A stretch of 6,864 nt of DNA, from assembly GCA_023252065.1 (NCBI GenBank), contig JAHEXO010000121.1, positions 1 through 6,864 on the forward strand, written 5' to 3'. This stretch comes from Nocardioides sp. (GTDB lineage Bacteria; Actinomycetota; Actinomycetes; Propionibacteriales; Nocardioidaceae). The first letter of the stretch is position 1; each line of letters opens with the position of its first letter. A program made the position numbers and the translations under genes. Below are positions 5,404 to 6,864 of this stretch, piece after piece. The notes below the pieces were generated by a model. That model saw only the letters and a list, made by a program, of their open reading frames with translations, was not told the DNA's origin and did not search any database.

Positions 5404-5429
5404 CTCCGTGGATGTTGCTCCGTGGATGT
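5404..5429 (-). repeat. Tandem 12-base direct repeat carrying GGAG motifs in the leader
   Basis: CTCCGTGGATGT occurs exactly twice (5404-5415 and 5418-5429), with a 14-base period. On the minus strand each copy contributes GGAG, and a third GGAG closer to the gene (5396-5399) serves as the ribosome binding site. The repeat fills most of the 48-base spacer between the hydrolase stop and the small-protein start. Confidence 0.7.
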
Positions 5430-5437
5430 AGGCCCAC

Positions 5438-6864
5438 TCAGATCAGGCCCCACCCGATGAGGTGCCAGGCGCCCAGCTGGGTGGACAGGGCGATCGCTGC
5501 CACCGCGACGCCGGCGTACTGCAGCATGACGCCGCGAGTCCACCAGTGCCTCCACCAGGCCACCGCGACGAAGGAGCCGGTGGCCACTCCCAGGACGGCC
5601 AGGGCCAGCGGCAGGTGCAACACGAGGCGCCAGGCCGTCGGCAGCTCGAACCCGCCCACGAACCCGGAGTCGACGAGCCCGGGGACCGCCGCAACGAGGG
5701 CGACGGTGGCCATGGCCACCAGTGCGGTGAGTCCGGCCACGACCGCAGCCGTCCGATGCCTGGCTCCCCCCGGCGCGACGGACCGTGCGGCCGACCGTGC
5801 CGAACGGCGCCGAACGGCGCGGACCGCGGCGCCGACCAGCCACAGGAGGGCGACGCCCGCGGTGGCGAGCAGCAGCACCCACTGCCACCACAGGGGGCCG
5901 GTCACCCGGACGATCCGGAGGTTCGCCCACGTCGGGTCCGGGCCACGGAGGTCGAGCGTCTCCCCGTTGTCAGCAAGGAAGAGCCCCGGCCGGATCTCGG
6001 TGAGGCGATGCCGGACCATGGTCCCGTCGTCATCCGGGATCGCGGCGTAGGGGACGCCGCCCTCGACGGAGAACCGCGCCGTCGGGCCGATCGGCGCGAG
6101 CAGGCCCCAGACCGGCGCCCGGTAGCGCCCCGAGTACGACGCCCAGCGCGCGGCCTGCTCGGCGTCGGGAGCCATCGCGGCCTTCGAGATCATGTCGGAC
6201 AGCCCGGCCGGGGGCTCGAACGAGCCGCCGTCGACGACCTGCGGGCGCTCGGGCAGCCGCAGCAGCCGGTCGCGGTAGGGCCCCTGCTCGGAGACCAGGT
6301 CGCCCAGTATCGACAGCGCGAGGTCTCCTTGGAGCTGGTGGTCCTCGGAGTTGGTCAGGACGGCGATCCCGAGCCCGAGCTGCGGCGCCCACCACAGGTC
6401 GGAGAGGAACCCGAAGCCGCCCCCGCCGTGGTCGAAGAGGTCGGGACGTTGGCTGTACCGGTTCCACCTGGTGCGGGCCACGCCCAGTGCGTAACCGGTG
6501 ACCGCGCCCTGGTGGGGCCGCGGGACCACGCGCATCTCCTGCATCCACCGTCGTGGCAGCACGACCCGGCCGTGGATCGAGCCGTCGTTCAGCTGGAAGT
6601 GGAGGAAGCGGGCCAGGTCTGACGCCGACGTGTAGAGACCGCCTGCGGCTGTCATCGGTTCGTAGACCGGCGGCGAGGCATAGGGGAAGACGTGCCCGAC
6701 CGCGCGGTTGTCGGCGGCCCGGATCTCGCTCCGGCTGAACGTGCTGCGGTCCATCCCCAACGGGCCGAGCAGCTGGTCGTGCAGGATCTCCGCGAAGGGC
6801 TTCCCCTCGACCTGCTCGAGGATGTAGCCGGCGAGGTCGATGCCCAGGTTCGAGTAGGCGTAGC
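5438..6864 (-). CDS. Membrane-bound serine hydrolase, class C beta-lactamase-like, N-terminus outside window
   Basis: The frame is open from the right edge to the TGA at 5438-5440 and gives 474 full codons. It begins within the catalytic domain at YAYSNLGIDLAGYILE, where Y3-S4-N5 is the second active-site motif; the SxxK nucleophile motif must lie upstream, beyond the window. GGLYTSASDLARFLHF (74-89) and FDHGGGGFGFLSDLWW (143-158) are typical, and H145-G-G stands for KTG. A beta-rich region (about 240-320) is followed by four hydrophobic helices near 326-348, 372-394, 412-435 and 445-465. Arginine-rich residues 347-360 lie between the first two. The layout, a penicillin-binding-protein-like hydrolase domain plus C-terminal membrane helices, suggests an extracytoplasmic domain anchored in the membrane that acts on cell-envelope or other esters or amides; the substrate is unknown. 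It precedes the 62-residue membrane-protein gene on the same strand. Confidence 0.9.
   Translation of the reverse strand, partial: YAYSNLGIDLAGYILEQVEGKPFAEILHDQLLGPLGMDRSTFSRSEIRAADNRAVGHVFPYASPPVYEPMTAAGGLYTSASDLARFLHFQLNDGSIHGRVVLPRRWMQEMRVVPRPHQGAVTGYALGVARTRWNRYSQRPDLFDHGGGGFGFLSDLWWAPQLGLGIAVLTNSEDHQLQGDLALSILGDLVSEQGPYRDRLLRLPERPQVVDGGSFEPPAGLSDMISKAAMAPDAEQAARWASYSGRYRAPVWGLLAPIGPTARFSVEGGVPYAAIPDDDGTMVRHRLTEIRPGLFLADNGETLDLRGPDPTWANLRIVRVTGPLWWQWVLLLATAGVALLWLVGAAVRAVRRRSARSAARSVAPGGARHRTAAVVAGLTALVAMATVALVAAVPGLVDSGFVGGFELPTAWRLVLHLPLALAVLGVATGSFVAVAWWRHWWTRGVMLQYAGVAVAAIALSTQLGAWHLIGWGLI
5799..5818. repeat. Perfect tandem 10-base repeat inside the membrane hydrolase gene
   Basis: GCCGAACGGC is repeated head to tail (5799-5808 and 5809-5818), followed by another GC. 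It encodes part of the arginine-rich loop after the first C-terminal membrane helix. Because 10 is not a multiple of three, gain or loss of one unit would shift the frame and remove the last three helices. Confidence 0.6.

Noticed and set aside
5462..6622. Open frame of 386 codons antisense to the membrane hydrolase
   Set aside because: It is low-complexity Arg/Gly/Pro/Gln-rich sequence typical of antisense frames in GC-rich DNA, while the opposite strand has clear YSN and HGG motifs and membrane helices.

Overview
The window looks like chromosomal DNA from a high-GC actinobacterium, perhaps of the Nocardioides type. This is inferred from the strong G/C bias at third codon positions, frequent GTG starts, a nitroreductase of the deazaflavin (F420)-dependent family, and a probable leaderless gene with a TAnnnT box six bases before its ATG. 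No rRNA, tRNA, CRISPR array, transposase or phage gene is visible. Coding density is high, with ten supported protein genes, two of them cut by the window edges. No stretch above 120 bases lacks a gene.

Layout. 1-801 (+): the end of an SRPBCC/AHSA1-type protein, then a DUF1330 protein. 817-2256 (-): a cytoplasmic serine hydrolase of the class C beta-lactamase fold, convergent with the DUF1330 gene. 2257-2373: a divergent intergenic region with a likely leaderless promoter for the hydrolase. 2374-3245 (+): a two-helix PLDc_N protein and a DDN-family nitroreductase. 3246-3343: an intergenic region with two inverted repeats. 3344-5181 (+): a compact set of three membrane-protein genes, comprising an unassigned multi-pass protein, a 2TM-domain protein and a CPBP (CAAX protease/bacteriocin-processing) family protein. 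5201-5389 (-): a 62-residue aromatic-rich membrane protein. 5438-6864 (-): a second class C beta-lactamase-like hydrolase with four C-terminal membrane helices, open at the right edge.

How the genes may work together. The three-gene block at 3344-5181 is the most coherent unit: gaps are 30 and 11 bases (or a 4-base overlap), and all three products are membrane proteins. The first protein carries ExxxR, a lone His and HxxxH in the same order as the catalytic motifs of its CPBP neighbour, so the block may hold two related intramembrane enzymes, one canonical and one divergent. This is a hypothesis from motif order only. The two minus-strand genes on the right (hydrolase, then the 62-residue protein) may be cotranscribed. 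The left half looks like ordinary housekeeping and accessory metabolism. I did not find a clear defence system, mobile element or biosynthetic cluster.
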